Positions 35,759 through 45,242 of a stretch of 64,000 bases of DNA are shown in pieces (the stretch's first letter is position 1; each line of letters opens with the position of its first letter). This DNA comes from Methylobacterium mesophilicum SR1.6/6 (GTDB lineage Bacteria; Pseudomonadota; Alphaproteobacteria; Rhizobiales; Beijerinckiaceae). The notes below the pieces were generated by a model. It was not told where the DNA came from. It ran no database searches and was given only the letters and a program-made list of their open reading frames with translations. Where the stretch lies: contig NZ_CP043538.1 in assembly GCF_000364445.2 (NCBI RefSeq), positions 1,619,612 through 1,683,611 on the forward strand, written 5' to 3'. The position numbers and the translations under genes were made by a program.

Positions 35759-36541
35759 TCAGTGGTCGGCGGCGGCGACCTGACCCTCGCCGCGGGTCAT
35801 TTGAGCGTCGGCGAACCGAAGAACCACCGCACGTCCTTCCGGCGGCGGCGCGGTCAGGCTCGCGCGGAACCGCGCCGTCTCCGAAGCGGCGAGGATGGTT
35901 CGCGGAGCTGGGACCGAGAAGGTCCGTACCGCTCGGCCTCCTGCGTCGCGAATCTCGACGCTGAGCGGCGCCACCGGCATGTCGGACCGTGCGACGCCGA
36001 CGAGATCACCCTCGACCACAAGTTCGGCGGGTCGGTCGTCCTCGGCGGGATTGCTGAAAGCCACCACGTCCCGAATCTCGATGCCGCGCAGGTTCACCGG
36101 CAATCCGATACGCGCGAAGAGCGACGCGGTTTGCGGAACGGCGCGGACCACGTTCGCGCGGGCCAGGCATAAAAGGGGCAGCGCGGCCAAGAGCGTCAGG
36201 CCGAAGGCCAGGGAGGGGGAGAAACCCGGGACCGCGCGCCGGCCCACCCCGTCGCGGAGCGTCCGCCGAGCCCGCGAGCGAACGGCGGATGGCATGGCTT
36301 CGGACGCCTGCCGAACCGAGGCGGCCGCCTCCTGCCATGCGGCGTCGGCGACTGGGTCGGAGCCGGCATCCATGCTGGCCGAGAGTTCGGCCTCGTGGCC
36401 AGCGAGCACGTCGGCCGGGGTGATGAACCACGTCTCGCGGCATGCGGCGCAACGAACCGAGCGGCCTTCCATGCCGACCTTGTCGGCGGCGATCCGGTAC
36501 TCGCTCGCGCAGCTCGGACAGACGATCAGCATACGCGCCAT
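35759..36541 (-). CDS. MJ0042-type zinc-ribbon protein with membrane helix
   Basis: A 260-residue protein. The N-terminal zinc ribbon MLIVCPSCASEYRIAADKVG...VRCAACRETWFI has two CxxC pairs. After a low-complexity linker comes one membrane segment (LAFGLTLLAALPLLCLARANVV) and a C-terminal DUF3426-like domain (LRGIEIRDVVAFSNPAEDDRP, LSVEIRDAGGRAVRTF). It is divergent from ftsE, a conserved arrangement in Rhizobiales, but its function is unknown. Confidence 0.88.
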   Translation of the reverse strand: MARMLIVCPSCASEYRIAADKVGMEGRSVRCAACRETWFITPADVLAGHEAELSASMDAGSDPVADAAWQEAAASVRQASEAMPSAVRSRARRTLRDGVGRRAVPGFSPSLAFGLTLLAALPLLCLARANVVRAVPQTASLFARIGLPVNLRGIEIRDVVAFSNPAEDDRPAELVVEGDLVGVARSDMPVAPLSVEIRDAGGRAVRTFSVPAPRTILAASETARFRASLTAPPPEGRAVVLRFADAQMTRGEGQVAAADH

Positions 36542-36713
36542 ACTCGCAAGGACCGGCCGAACAGTGCCGGAAAATGAATTCGCTTGAGAAAGTGTCGCCG
36601 AACAGGGTTAAGCGGGTGTGAAATCCCGCAGGCCTTGAAAACGCCTGCCCGCCCGGCGATTCCCGGTTGAGCGACAGACGAGACACGGCACGGCCTTGAA
36701 CCTCCAGGCGAAC

Positions 36714-37406
36714 ATGAAGAGCCTGCTGCCCGGCGCGGAGCGGCCGGTGGTGCAATTCGAGAACGTCGGCATGCGATACGGCCTCGGGCCGGAGATCCTG
36801 TCCGACGTCAGCTTCCGCATCGCGCCGCGCTCCTTCCAGTTCCTCACCGGCCCGTCGGGCGCCGGCAAGACGACGCTGCTGCGCCTGATCCTGCTCTCGG
36901 CGCGGCCGACGCGCGGCCTCGTCTCGATCTTCGGCGAGGAGGTGAGCGGCATCTCCGCCAAGGCGCTCACCGGACTTCGGCGGCGCATGGGTGTCGTGTT
37001 CCAGGACTTCCGGCTGCTCGACCATCTCACGACCTACGAGAACGTCGCGCTCCCGTTGCGCGTCCAGGGACGCGCGGAAACCAGCTACCGCGCCGAGGTC
37101 GTCGAGCTGCTGCGGTGGGTCGGGCTCGGGGAGCGCATGCACGCATTGCCGCCGCTCCTGTCGGGCGGGGAGAAGCAGCGCGCGGCGATCGCCCGAGCGC
37201 TGATCGCCCGGCCAGACCTGCTGCTGGCCGACGAGCCGACCGGCAACGTCGACCCGGGATTGGGGCGGCGGCTCCTGCGGCTGTTCCTGGAGCTGAACAA
37301 GCTCGGGACCTCGGTGATCATCGCCACACACGATTTCGGTATCATGGACGCCGTCGATGCCCGCCGGATGGTGCTCGGCGAAGGCCGGCTTCGGATCGAG
37401 GAATGA
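36714..37406 (+). CDS. ftsE: Cell division ATP-binding protein FtsE
   Basis: The ABC ATPase of the FtsEX complex, which regulates septal peptidoglycan hydrolases. It has 230 residues from ATG 36714 (TTG 36696 is an alternative). VVQFENVGMRYG, Walker A GPSGAGKTTLLRLI, LRRRMGVVFQDFRLLDHLTTYENVALPLRV, signature LSGGEKQRAAIARAL and Walker B LLLADEPTGNVDP are diagnostic. It overlaps ftsX by 4 bases. Confidence 0.95.
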   Translation: MKSLLPGAERPVVQFENVGMRYGLGPEILSDVSFRIAPRSFQFLTGPSGAGKTTLLRLILLSARPTRGLVSIFGEEVSGISAKALTGLRRRMGVVFQDFRLLDHLTTYENVALPLRVQGRAETSYRAEVVELLRWVGLGERMHALPPLLSGGEKQRAAIARALIARPDLLLADEPTGNVDPGLGRRLLRLFLELNKLGTSVIIATHDFGIMDAVDARRMVLGEGRLRIEE

Positions 37407-38371
37407 GCATACAAGCCATCTCGCGGGCACGGTCGCAGAGCCCGACCGGCGCCCTGGATCCGACCACGCCGGCGAACCTGCGCCGCAACGCTCCGCTCGT
37501 CCCGACCGACACCGCGGCCGGGCGCTCGCTGGCGGCCGTCATCGCCATCCTGACCTTTCTGGCGGGCCTCTGCGCCGGAGCAGCCGAGATGGTCGCGGCC
37601 AATGCGGTGCAGTGGCAGGGCGATGTGGCCCAGGAGGTGACGATCCAGATCCGTCCCGGGCCTGGACGCGACGTCGACGCGGACGTGGCCCGGGCCACCG
37701 GCATCGCCAAGGCGGAGCCGGGCATCGCCGAGACGCGGGTCTTCTCCAAGGCCGAGGCCGAGCGCCTCCTGGAACCCTGGCTGGGGAGCGGCCTCGACCT
37801 CTCGGACCTTCCGGTCCCGCGGCTGATCGCGCTCAAGATCGACGTCAACCGCAGCGCCGACCTGAAGCGTCTCCGGTCCCGGCTGCTGGAAGCCCTCCCC
37901 GGTGTCGCCAGCCTCGACGATCACGTCCTCTGGCTTCAGCGGCTCTCGACGGCCGCCAACGCCTTCGTGGGCGTCGGCATCGGGCTGGTGATCCTCGTTC
38001 TGGTCGCGACGGGCCTCGCCGTGACCTTCGCAACGCGCGGCGCCATGGCGAGCAACCGCGAGGTCGTCGAGGTGCTGCATTTCGTCGGCGCCGACGACGA
38101 TTATATCGCCCGCGCCTTCCAGAGGCGGTTCTTCGGCCTCGGCCTGCGCGGCGGCGCGATCGGAGCGGGAGCGGCGATCCTCGCGTTCGTGATCGCCGGG
38201 CTGCTGGCGCGCGCCGCTCGCTCGGGTCCGGCCGGCCAGGAGGTGGAGGCCCTGTTCGGAGCCTTCCATGTCGGGCTGCGCGGCTACGCGAGCGTCATCC
38301 TGATCGGCGTGATCGCGTCGCTGGTCACCGGCGTGGTCTCGCGGATCACCGTGCGGCGCTTTCTCGCTTGA
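37403..38371 (+). CDS. ftsX: Cell division protein FtsX
   Basis: The permease-like partner of FtsE, 322 residues, with four membrane segments: about 45-65 (LAAVIAILTFLAGLCAGAAEMV), about 185-210 (VGIGLVILVLVATGLAVTFAT), about 245-265 (GAIGAGAAILAFVIAGLLA) and near the C-terminus (YASVILIGVIASLVTGVVS). The extracytoplasmic loop contains VTIQIRPGPGRDVDADVA, and NREVVEVLHFVGADDDYIARAF is the FtsX core motif. Start ATG 37403 overlaps the ftsE stop. Confidence 0.94.
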   Translation: MSIQAISRARSQSPTGALDPTTPANLRRNAPLVPTDTAAGRSLAAVIAILTFLAGLCAGAAEMVAANAVQWQGDVAQEVTIQIRPGPGRDVDADVARATGIAKAEPGIAETRVFSKAEAERLLEPWLGSGLDLSDLPVPRLIALKIDVNRSADLKRLRSRLLEALPGVASLDDHVLWLQRLSTAANAFVGVGIGLVILVLVATGLAVTFATRGAMASNREVVEVLHFVGADDDYIARAFQRRFFGLGLRGGAIGAGAAILAFVIAGLLARAARSGPAGQEVEALFGAFHVGLRGYASVILIGVIASLVTGVVSRITVRRFLA

Positions 38372-38511
38372 ACCGGGCCGATCGCATCAGAGGCGAGGAA
38401 ATAGGGGGGCTCGACAGGACGTTTACGATTTGGAAACCTGAGTCGCTACGCTGTGGATGGGCCGACCGCGCTGCCTCCGGGCCGCCGCAATCGGAGCCGA
38501 TCCTCCGGAGA

Positions 38512-39306
38512 ATGACCACGCGTATGCTGCGCGCATCGGATCCGCTCTCGACCGACATCGTCGGCTGGGCTTGGCACGAGTGGGGTCGCCCCGGTCGTAC
38601 CCTCTCGGGCCGCGCGCCGCAGCCGCGGGGCCGGATTGCCTTGTGGACCTGCGGCGCGGGGGCTTGTTTCGGGGCCCTGGCGTTAATCGCCGGCTTCCTG
38701 ATCTTCGTCGGCGCCCTCGCCCGTCACGAACGGACACCGCTCGACAGGGCGGACGGCATCGTGGCGCTCACCGGCGGCGCTCAGCGGATCGGCGACGCGA
38801 TCGACCTGCTGGCCGGCGGCTACGGGCGGCGCCTGCTGATCACCGGCGTCAACGAGCGCACAAGCCGCGATGAGATCGCCCGGCTGAATCCGACCCAGCG
38901 CGCGCTGATCGCTTGCTGCGTGGACCTCGATTACCGGGCGCGCAACACGATCGGCAATGCCATCGAGACACGGCGCTGGATGCGGGCGCACCGCTTCAGC
39001 ACCGTCGCGGTGGTCACGTCGAACTACCACATGCCCCGGACGCTCGTGGAGCTGGATCATGCCTTGCAGGACAGCGACCGCGTCCTGCCCCATCCGGTGG
39101 TGACGGAGGCCTTCGATGCCGACCGGTGGTGGCAAAGTCCGATCGCCGCGAAGCTCGTCGCCTCGGAATACGTGAAGTTTCTGGCGAGCTGGGTGCGGAC
39201 GCGCTTCGAGGCCGATCCGGAGCGCTCGCGGGCGGCGATTCTGATCGGGCGCCGCAAGCCCGTGAAGATGGTGGCCGAGCCGTTGATGATGCGCGGCGTC
39301 GACTAA
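38512..39306 (+). CDS. YdcF family (DUF218) membrane protein
   Basis: A 264-residue protein with one N-terminal membrane helix (GACFGALALIAGFLIFVGALA) and a DUF218 domain: ADGIVALTGGAQRIGDAIDLLAGG, RLLITGVNERTSRDE, DLDYRARNTIGNAIETRRWM and AVVTSNYHMPRTLVELDHAL. Members such as SanA/YdcF act in envelope processes. Position after ftsEX is common in alphaproteobacteria, suggesting an envelope role. ATG 38512 follows a CGGAGA site. Confidence 0.9.
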   Translation: MTTRMLRASDPLSTDIVGWAWHEWGRPGRTLSGRAPQPRGRIALWTCGAGACFGALALIAGFLIFVGALARHERTPLDRADGIVALTGGAQRIGDAIDLLAGGYGRRLLITGVNERTSRDEIARLNPTQRALIACCVDLDYRARNTIGNAIETRRWMRAHRFSTVAVVTSNYHMPRTLVELDHALQDSDRVLPHPVVTEAFDADRWWQSPIAAKLVASEYVKFLASWVRTRFEADPERSRAAILIGRRKPVKMVAEPLMMRGVD

Positions 39307-39313
39307 GAGCGTC

Positions 39314-39640
39314 TCAGAGCCCCTTGCACCGCGCCTTGATCACACCCGAGAATTCTCGATCCGAGCCCTGCACCTGAGCGAGCCGCTCGCCGCGTTCCGA
39401 GCCGGACAGGCAACGTCCGTAGACGCTTGCAACCCGGCGCATGGTCTCCACGTGTCGCCGCCAGACTCGGCAATTCTTCGCGTCGTCGCTGTCCGCCTGT
39501 TCCAGTTGGTCGATGGCCTGCCGCTGCATCGATTGCGCCACGAGGAGATCGCGGGCGCAGGTGGTCTCGCCCTGCGACAGGGCAGGCCCGGTAAGCCAGG
39601 CGACAACCGCCATCCCGGCGCCAATTCGGTAGACCGACAT
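39314..39640 (-). CDS. Secreted hypothetical protein
   Basis: Encodes 108 residues with a signal peptide (RIGAGMAVVAWLTGPALSQ) and a helical mature part with four cysteines (TTCARDLLVAQSMQRQAIDQ, AKNCRVWRRHVETMRRVASV, YGRCLSGSERG, KARCKG). It resembles small periplasmic alpha-helical proteins of Rhizobiales without known role. Its ATG shares one base with the ptsN stop (TGATG), so it is the second gene of that operon. Confidence 0.75.
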   Translation of the reverse strand: MSVYRIGAGMAVVAWLTGPALSQGETTCARDLLVAQSMQRQAIDQLEQADSDDAKNCRVWRRHVETMRRVASVYGRCLSGSERGERLAQVQGSDREFSGVIKARCKGL

Positions 39641-40107
39641 CAGGCGGCCTGCGGCGCCGTGGAGCGGGTCAGCAGGGCGTAGAGCGCGCCGGCGTCCCGC
39701 GCGGCCCGGATATGGGCGAGCATGCCCGGCTCGCGCAGAATCCGGGCGACCTGCGCCAGAGCCTTCAGATGGTCCGCACCCGCACCTTCGGGGGCGAGCA
39801 GCAGGAACGCGATGTCGACCGGCTGACCGTCGAGCGCCTCGAAATCCACCGGTCGGTCGAAGCGGGCGAACAGACCGAACAAGCGATCGAGGCCCGGCAG
39901 CTTGCCGTGGGGGATCGCCACCCCATCGCCGATTCCGGTCGAGCCGAGACGTTCCCTCTGGAGCAGGGTCTCGAAGACGGGCCGTTCCCCGAGGGCCGGA
40001 AGGCGGCGCGCCGCCTGGGCGGCGAGATCCTGAAGCACCTGCTTCTTCGCCCGCGCGCGCAGGGAGGGCACGACCGATTCGGGGTCGAGGAATTCCAGAA
40101 CTGGCAT
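39640..40107 (-). CDS. ptsN: PTS IIA-like nitrogen regulatory protein PtsN
   Basis: The phosphoryl-accepting EIIA of the nitrogen-related PTS, which links phosphoenolpyruvate and nitrogen state to potassium transport and other targets. It has 155 residues. LQRERLGSTGIGDGVAIPHGKLPGLDRL holds the phosphorylated His in AIPHGK; FLLLAPEGAGADHLKALAQVARILRE is the usual C-terminal block. ATG 40107. It lies downstream of hpf in the same direction. Confidence 0.93.
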   Translation of the reverse strand: MPVLEFLDPESVVPSLRARAKKQVLQDLAAQAARRLPALGERPVFETLLQRERLGSTGIGDGVAIPHGKLPGLDRLFGLFARFDRPVDFEALDGQPVDIAFLLLAPEGAGADHLKALAQVARILREPGMLAHIRAARDAGALYALLTRSTAPQAA

Positions 40108-40249
40108 CGAACGACCGTTGCCCCGTCGCCCGCCCAAGTGGGATCGGGCCTCGTCGCAGGGGCGCCGACGGCCGCCGTGGCCATGCCCCTGACTCTCAAT
40201 TGACCGGGAAACAGGCCGGTTCCGGCTCCGTTCCTCCCGACCCGCCGCG

Positions 40250-40843
40250 TCACTCGCCGGCGTTGGGAGGGTCCACCCAGCCAATAGCGCCGTCGCTGCG
40301 CCGATATACGACGTTGACGCGGCCGGTTCCAGCGTGGACGAACACAACCACTGGGGATCCCGTCATATCGAGGGCCGTCACCGCCTCGCCGATCGTGCGG
40401 CGCTGCAGGGTCTTGGTGCTCTCGGCGACGATCGGCGGATGCGCATCGCCCTCCCCCGCCTCGTCCTCCTCGTCGTCGGGTGCGGCGAGGACCGCGTAGG
40501 CGGCCTCGACCGCCGCATCGTCACCCGGCCCGGTCGCATGCTGCTTCAGCCGGTGCTTGTAGCGGCGCAGCCGCGTCTCGAGGCGCTCCGCGGTCTGCTC
40601 GAAGCTCGACCGGGCATCGTGGGCGAAGCCGTTCGCCTCGATGGTCAGGCCCGAGACGAGATGCAACACGCAGTCCGTCCGGAAGGCCGTCCCGTCCCGA
40701 CGAAGCGTGACATGGCCGGAGCAGGATCCGTTCATGTGCGAGTCCAGGTATTTGGTCTGGATGGCGGCCATCCGCTCCTCGACGCGGCCGCGCAGACTCT
40801 CGCCGAGATCTACGCCGTGGCCGGTGACCCGCAACGAACCCAT
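40250..40843 (-). CDS. hpf: Ribosome hibernation promoting factor (long form)
   Basis: The 197-residue long HPF dimerises 70S ribosomes into inactive 100S particles in stationary phase. The N-terminal domain (LRVTGHGVDLGESLRGRVEERMAAI, HVTLRRDGTAFRTDCVLHL, DARSSFEQTAERLETRLRRYK) binds the 30S; after an acidic linker, the C-terminal dimerisation domain shows TIGEAVTALDMTGSPVVVFV and RVNVVYRRSDGAIGWVDP. In many proteobacteria rpoN lies just upstream; here the upstream neighbour is divergent mdoG. Confidence 0.94.
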   Translation of the reverse strand: MGSLRVTGHGVDLGESLRGRVEERMAAIQTKYLDSHMNGSCSGHVTLRRDGTAFRTDCVLHLVSGLTIEANGFAHDARSSFEQTAERLETRLRRYKHRLKQHATGPGDDAAVEAAYAVLAAPDDEEDEAGEGDAHPPIVAESTKTLQRRTIGEAVTALDMTGSPVVVFVHAGTGRVNVVYRRSDGAIGWVDPPNAGE

Positions 40844-40997
40844 GCTGCCTCCCCTGCTTGAATGACGTGAGCCGAATTAGAGAGCCGGCTCGCGTTAAGT
40901 CAACGGAGCCAAGGGCGGACAGGTCCGTTGCTTAACCCGGGGTTCAGCCGCCCGCCGAAATACAGGCGCCCTACGGAGATGTGAGACGCCCACCCGC

Positions 40998-42566
40998 ATG
41001 ACGATCGCCACCCGACCTCAAGCCGCCCCGACCCGCCGCTCCCTTCTGGCCGGAGCGCTGGGCGTCGCCGCGGGGTCGCTTCCTCGGCAATCCTGGGCCG
41101 CGGATCCGGAAAAGGCGGCGCCGTTTCCCGGACCCGGCGACGCCTTCGGGCCCGACACGCTCACCGATCTCGCCCGCGCGCGTGCGAAGGCGCCCTACGT
41201 CGCCCCGAAGACCAACGACGTGCCGGCGGTTCTCAAGAACCTGTCGCGGGAGGTCTACGAGGCCATCCGACCGGCCGAGGGGCGCGCCGTCTGGGCGGAC
41301 CGGAGCCTCGGCTACACACTCGAACCCCTGCTGCGCGGCGCGATCTTCGACACCGCGGTGTCGCTCTACCTCGTCGAGGACGGGCACGTGCAGCCGGTCG
41401 CCTACGACAAGACGGCCTACCTCACGCTGGGCGTCGAGCTGCCGGAGCTGACCGCCGAGACGGCCTTCTCGGGCTTCCGCCTGCGCGCAAAGTTCGACGA
41501 CGGCGAAGAGCCATCGAACTTCGCGCTGTTCCAGGGCGGTTCCTTCTTCCGCCTCGTGGCGCAGGGACAGGATTTCGGCATCAACGCCCGAGCCCTGGCC
41601 CTGCGACCGGCCGACTCGCGGGGCGAGGAGTTCCCGCTGTTTCGCGCCCTGTTCATCGAGGCGCCCGCACCCGGCCAGCCGATCGTGGTCCATGCGCTCG
41701 CCGAGTCGGAATCGGCGACGGCGGCGTTCCGCCTCACGCTGATGCCCGGCCGCGAGGTCTCGACCGCGGCGATCGACGGCACCGTGTTTGCCCGGGCCGA
41801 TCTCGACCATATCGGGCTGGGCGGCATGCAGGGCAGCTATCTGTTCGGCGCCCTCGACCGGAACCGCGTCGACGATCTGCGTGCGGCCGCCTTCTCGGTC
41901 GAAGGCCTGGCGATCCGCAACGGCTACGGCGAGCCGATCTGGCGACCCGTCCACAACCCCGAGACCTTGCAGGTCTCGGCCTTCCTGGACCGGGGCCCGA
42001 AGGGTTTCGGCCTGATGCAGCGCGCCCGTGCCTATGCCGATTTCGAGGACGACAAGCGGCACTGGGAGCAGCGTCCGTCCCTCTGGCTCGAGCCGCAGGA
42101 CGATTGGAACGAGGGTTCGGTGACGCTGCTCGAGATCCCGAGCGATTCCGAGCTGAACGAGAACGTCTTCGCCTATTGGCGGGCCAAGGCGAAGCTCGCC
42201 AAGGGCAACGAGATGCGGTTCCTCTGCCGCCAGCACTGGTCGAAAGGCTGGCCCGATCCCCTGCCACCCGAGATCGCGCGGGTGCGCGACAGCCGGTGCG
42301 GTCATGGCAGCGGCGGCAACCGTCGCCTCTTCGCCGTCGACTTCGAGGGCGACATGCTGTTCCAGTCCGGCGACATCGCGGTCGATCTCAGCGCCTCAGC
42401 GGGGACGATCACGCGTCAGGATCAGTTCCGATACCCGGAGCGAAAGACCCTGCGGATCCTGTTCGAGCTCGACCCCGGGAGCGAACGGGCGACCGAATTG
42501 CGTCTCGCTCTGAGGCGCGGACAGGCGCGAATCAGCGAGACGTGGCTGTTTCGGTGGACCGCATGA
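40998..42566 (+). CDS. mdoG: Periplasmic glucan biosynthesis protein MdoG/OpgD-type
   Basis: A 522-residue periplasmic protein needed for osmoregulated beta-glucan synthesis. The N-terminus has a twin-arginine signal (PTRRSLLAGALGVAAGSLP), a feature of the OpgD paralogue, while the operon place next to mdoH is that of OpgG. PYVAPKTNDVPAVLKNLSRE-type, YRIRF-like and the C-terminal FELDPGSERATELRLALRRG blocks are family-typical. It overlaps mdoH by 4 bases. Confidence 0.92.
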   Translation: MTIATRPQAAPTRRSLLAGALGVAAGSLPRQSWAADPEKAAPFPGPGDAFGPDTLTDLARARAKAPYVAPKTNDVPAVLKNLSREVYEAIRPAEGRAVWADRSLGYTLEPLLRGAIFDTAVSLYLVEDGHVQPVAYDKTAYLTLGVELPELTAETAFSGFRLRAKFDDGEEPSNFALFQGGSFFRLVAQGQDFGINARALALRPADSRGEEFPLFRALFIEAPAPGQPIVVHALAESESATAAFRLTLMPGREVSTAAIDGTVFARADLDHIGLGGMQGSYLFGALDRNRVDDLRAAAFSVEGLAIRNGYGEPIWRPVHNPETLQVSAFLDRGPKGFGLMQRARAYADFEDDKRHWEQRPSLWLEPQDDWNEGSVTLLEIPSDSELNENVFAYWRAKAKLAKGNEMRFLCRQHWSKGWPDPLPPEIARVRDSRCGHGSGGNRRLFAVDFEGDMLFQSGDIAVDLSASAGTITRQDQFRYPERKTLRILFELDPGSERATELRLALRRGQARISETWLFRWTA

Positions 42567-44773
42567 ACCCCGTCGACCTCCAATCCCGAGGGGCAGCCTC
42601 CGCCATGCCGTTGGACGAGACCAGAACCCTCGCGGACCCGGCGCCTCGGAGTCCGACCGAGCCAAGCCTCTCGAACGGCCAGGCGGATTTCGGCCTGCCG
42701 CCCGAGGCACCGCTGGCGATGCCGCCTCAGGATCTTGCCCGCTGGGACCGCGAATCTGGCCATGTGCCCGTCCGGCCGGCAGGATCCCCTTGGCTCTCCC
42801 GCCTCGCGGTCTTCGGCGGCGCCACGGTGCTGACAGCCTACGGCGGCTGGCAGATGGTGCAGACCGTCTCGGTCTCCGGCAGCCCGACCGCGCTGCAGCT
42901 CGTTCTGGTGGTCCTCTTCTGCCTGACCTTCTCGTGGATCGCCCTGGCGTTCACGAGCGCTCTGCTTGGCTTCGGTCTGCTGCTGCGGCCCGGGCCATCC
43001 ACGCGCGAGCCCACGGCCCTGTCGAGCCGCACGGCGGTCCTGATGCCGGTCTACAACGAGGCGACGGCGCGCACCTTCGCGGGCGTCGAGGCGATGCACG
43101 AGGCCGTGGCCGCCACCGGGCTCGGCAAGCACTTCGACTGGTTCGTCCTGTCCGATTCGACCCAGGCCGACGCCTGGATCGCGGAGGAAAGGGCCTATCT
43201 CGAACTGCGTGAGCGGCTGGGCCCCGAGGCCCGGCTCTATTATCGCCATCGGCCGAAGAACCATCATCGCAAGGCGGGCAACATCGGAGATTTCGTCAGC
43301 CGCTGGGGCGGTCAGTACGACCACATGCTCGTGCTCGACGCCGACAGCCTCATGAGCGGCTCGGCCATCGTGGCACTCGCCGCCGCCATGGAGGCGGATC
43401 CGGACGCGGGCATCATCCAGACGCTGCCGCTGATCATCAACCGGAACACCCTGTTCGCCCGGCTTCAGCAATTCGCGGCCCGGATCTACGGGCCGGTGAT
43501 CGCCGCCGGGCTCGCCGCCTGGTCGGGCCGGGACGGCAACTACTGGGGCCACAATGCCATCATCCGGACGCGGGCCTTCGCGTCGTCCTGCGGCCTGCCC
43601 GACCTGCCCGGGAAGCCGCCCTTCGGCGGCCATATCCTGTCGCACGACTTCGTCGAGGCGGCGCTCATCCGGCGGGCCGGTTGGGCGGTCTACATGCTCC
43701 ACCGGCTGCCGGGGTCCTATGAAGAGAGCCCCCCGTCGCTGATCGACGTCGCCGTCCGCGACCGGCGCTGGGCACAGGGCAATCTCCAGCACGCGCGGGT
43801 GATCGGCGCGGCCGGCCTCCATCCGGCGACGCGTCAGCACTTCGCCACCGGCATCGCCGGATACCTCGCCTCGCCCTTGTGGCTCCTCCAACTGGTGGTC
43901 GGTATCCTGCTGGTGCTCCAGACCGCCACGGAGCGGCCGGACTATTTCGGCGGCGCCGGGTTCTCACCGGTGTTCCCGCGCTTCGACCCGGTCCGCGCCC
44001 TCCAGCTCTTCGGCCTCACCATGGCTGTGCTGCTGGCCCCGAAGATCCTGGGTCTGATCCTCGCCCTCCTGAACGGTCCGGTCCGGCGCGCCTGCGGTGG
44101 CGCCGGGCGGCTCGTCCTGTCCAGCCTCGTGGAGATTCTCCTGTCCGCCCTCGTGGCGCCCGTCGCGATGGTGGTCCAGTCCGGCTCGGTGGCGAGCATC
44201 CTGCTCGGCCGCGACACGGGCTGGAACCCGCAGCGGCGCGACGACGGCTCGATTCCGCTGCGGGACATCATCGCCCGGCACAGCTGGCACACGGCGCTCG
44301 GCCTCGTCGCCGGGATCGCGGCCTTCGCCATCGCGACCTCCCTGTTCCTCTGGATGAGCCCCACGATCCTGGGTCTCGTTCTGGCGATCCCGATCTCCTG
44401 GGCGAGTGGCCAACTCGACCTCGGCCTCGCGCTCAAGCGTCGGGGCCTCCTCGGGACGCCCGAAGAGGCGGCGCCGCCCGAGATCGCCCGGCACGCCGGC
44501 GCCCTGACGGCCCGCAACGCCGCGATGGGGTTTGATACGGCCGATGCCCTGGCGTCGCTCCACGCCGATCCCGCCCTCGCGCAGGCGCATGCCCGGATGC
44601 TGCCGCCCGGACGATCCAGGCCGCGCGGCGCGATCGACCCGGACCAGACCCTCGCCACCGCCAAGATCTGTGAAGCCGAGACGGTTGCGGACGCTCAGGC
44701 CTGGCTCTCGGCGAAGGAGCGCATGGCGCTGCTGCATGATCGAGCACTGGTGGACAGGCTGATCCGCCTCTGA
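42563..44773 (+). CDS. mdoH: Glucans biosynthesis glucosyltransferase MdoH
   Basis: An inner-membrane GT2 enzyme of 736 residues that polymerises UDP-glucose into the beta-1,2 glucan backbone and exports it. After a Pro-rich cytoplasmic N-terminus and two TM helices, the catalytic domain shows AVLMPVYNEATARTF, DSTQADAW, YYRHRPKNHHRKAGNIGDFV, MLVLDADSLMSG (DxD) and FGGHILSHDFVEAALIRRAGW, then RDRRWAQGNLQH (the Q/RxxRW-type motif). Several C-terminal TM helices follow. It is translationally coupled to mdoG. Confidence 0.95.
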   Translation: MNPVDLQSRGAASAMPLDETRTLADPAPRSPTEPSLSNGQADFGLPPEAPLAMPPQDLARWDRESGHVPVRPAGSPWLSRLAVFGGATVLTAYGGWQMVQTVSVSGSPTALQLVLVVLFCLTFSWIALAFTSALLGFGLLLRPGPSTREPTALSSRTAVLMPVYNEATARTFAGVEAMHEAVAATGLGKHFDWFVLSDSTQADAWIAEERAYLELRERLGPEARLYYRHRPKNHHRKAGNIGDFVSRWGGQYDHMLVLDADSLMSGSAIVALAAAMEADPDAGIIQTLPLIINRNTLFARLQQFAARIYGPVIAAGLAAWSGRDGNYWGHNAIIRTRAFASSCGLPDLPGKPPFGGHILSHDFVEAALIRRAGWAVYMLHRLPGSYEESPPSLIDVAVRDRRWAQGNLQHARVIGAAGLHPATRQHFATGIAGYLASPLWLLQLVVGILLVLQTATERPDYFGGAGFSPVFPRFDPVRALQLFGLTMAVLLAPKILGLILALLNGPVRRACGGAGRLVLSSLVEILLSALVAPVAMVVQSGSVASILLGRDTGWNPQRRDDGSIPLRDIIARHSWHTALGLVAGIAAFAIATSLFLWMSPTILGLVLAIPISWASGQLDLGLALKRRGLLGTPEEAAPPEIARHAGALTARNAAMGFDTADALASLHADPALAQAHARMLPPGRSRPRGAIDPDQTLATAKICEAETVADAQAWLSAKERMALLHDRALVDRLIRL

Positions 44774-45047
44774 CGGGCTGTCGCGGACAATCGCCCCTTC
44801 CTCGCCCCGCGCGATGAGACGGTCGGTTTGCACGGCGGCTCATCGTGAGCGCGGGCGGACGCGCATCGGGTCGCAGATCGCGAGTCGGCTTCAACGATCC
44901 GTCGGCGAAAACCCTGCACCGCGCGGTTGTCCCAAGTGACAAGCACGACCCCAGCCCGACCAGCCCCAGACCTCGCGGATGACCGGCCTGTGAGAGGCGG
45001 TTAACCATTCGGGTCCTAGACTCGCATGATCGCAACCGGATCTGCCT

Positions 45048-45206
45048 ATGACCCTGATGCTCGCGTTCCTGCTCCTGCCTCTGGCAGTCGCCATCGTCCT
45101 CGCCCGCGGTGAGCCGGTGCGCACGATCAGCTGTCTCGGCGCGATGGGCGTCGGCTGTGTCATCGCCTGTTCGAGCGTGGTGAGCCTGATCCGCCACCGG
45201 GCATGA
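45048..45206 (+). CDS. Small two-helix membrane protein
   Basis: A 52-residue frame with two hydrophobic segments (MLAFLLLPLAVAIVLARG and ISCLGAMGVGCVIACSSVVS) joined by a short polar turn, ending in a basic tail. Not recognised. Clean hydrophobic pattern and isolated position support it. Confidence 0.5.
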   Translation: MTLMLAFLLLPLAVAIVLARGEPVRTISCLGAMGVGCVIACSSVVSLIRHRA

Positions 45207-45242
45207 GCCATCCCGGCGCCTCGCCTCGCTGCGGCTAGGGTG

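Noticed and set aside
40971..42305. Long minus-strand frame opposite mdoG
   Set aside because: Antisense shadow; mdoG has family blocks and a coupled mdoH partner.
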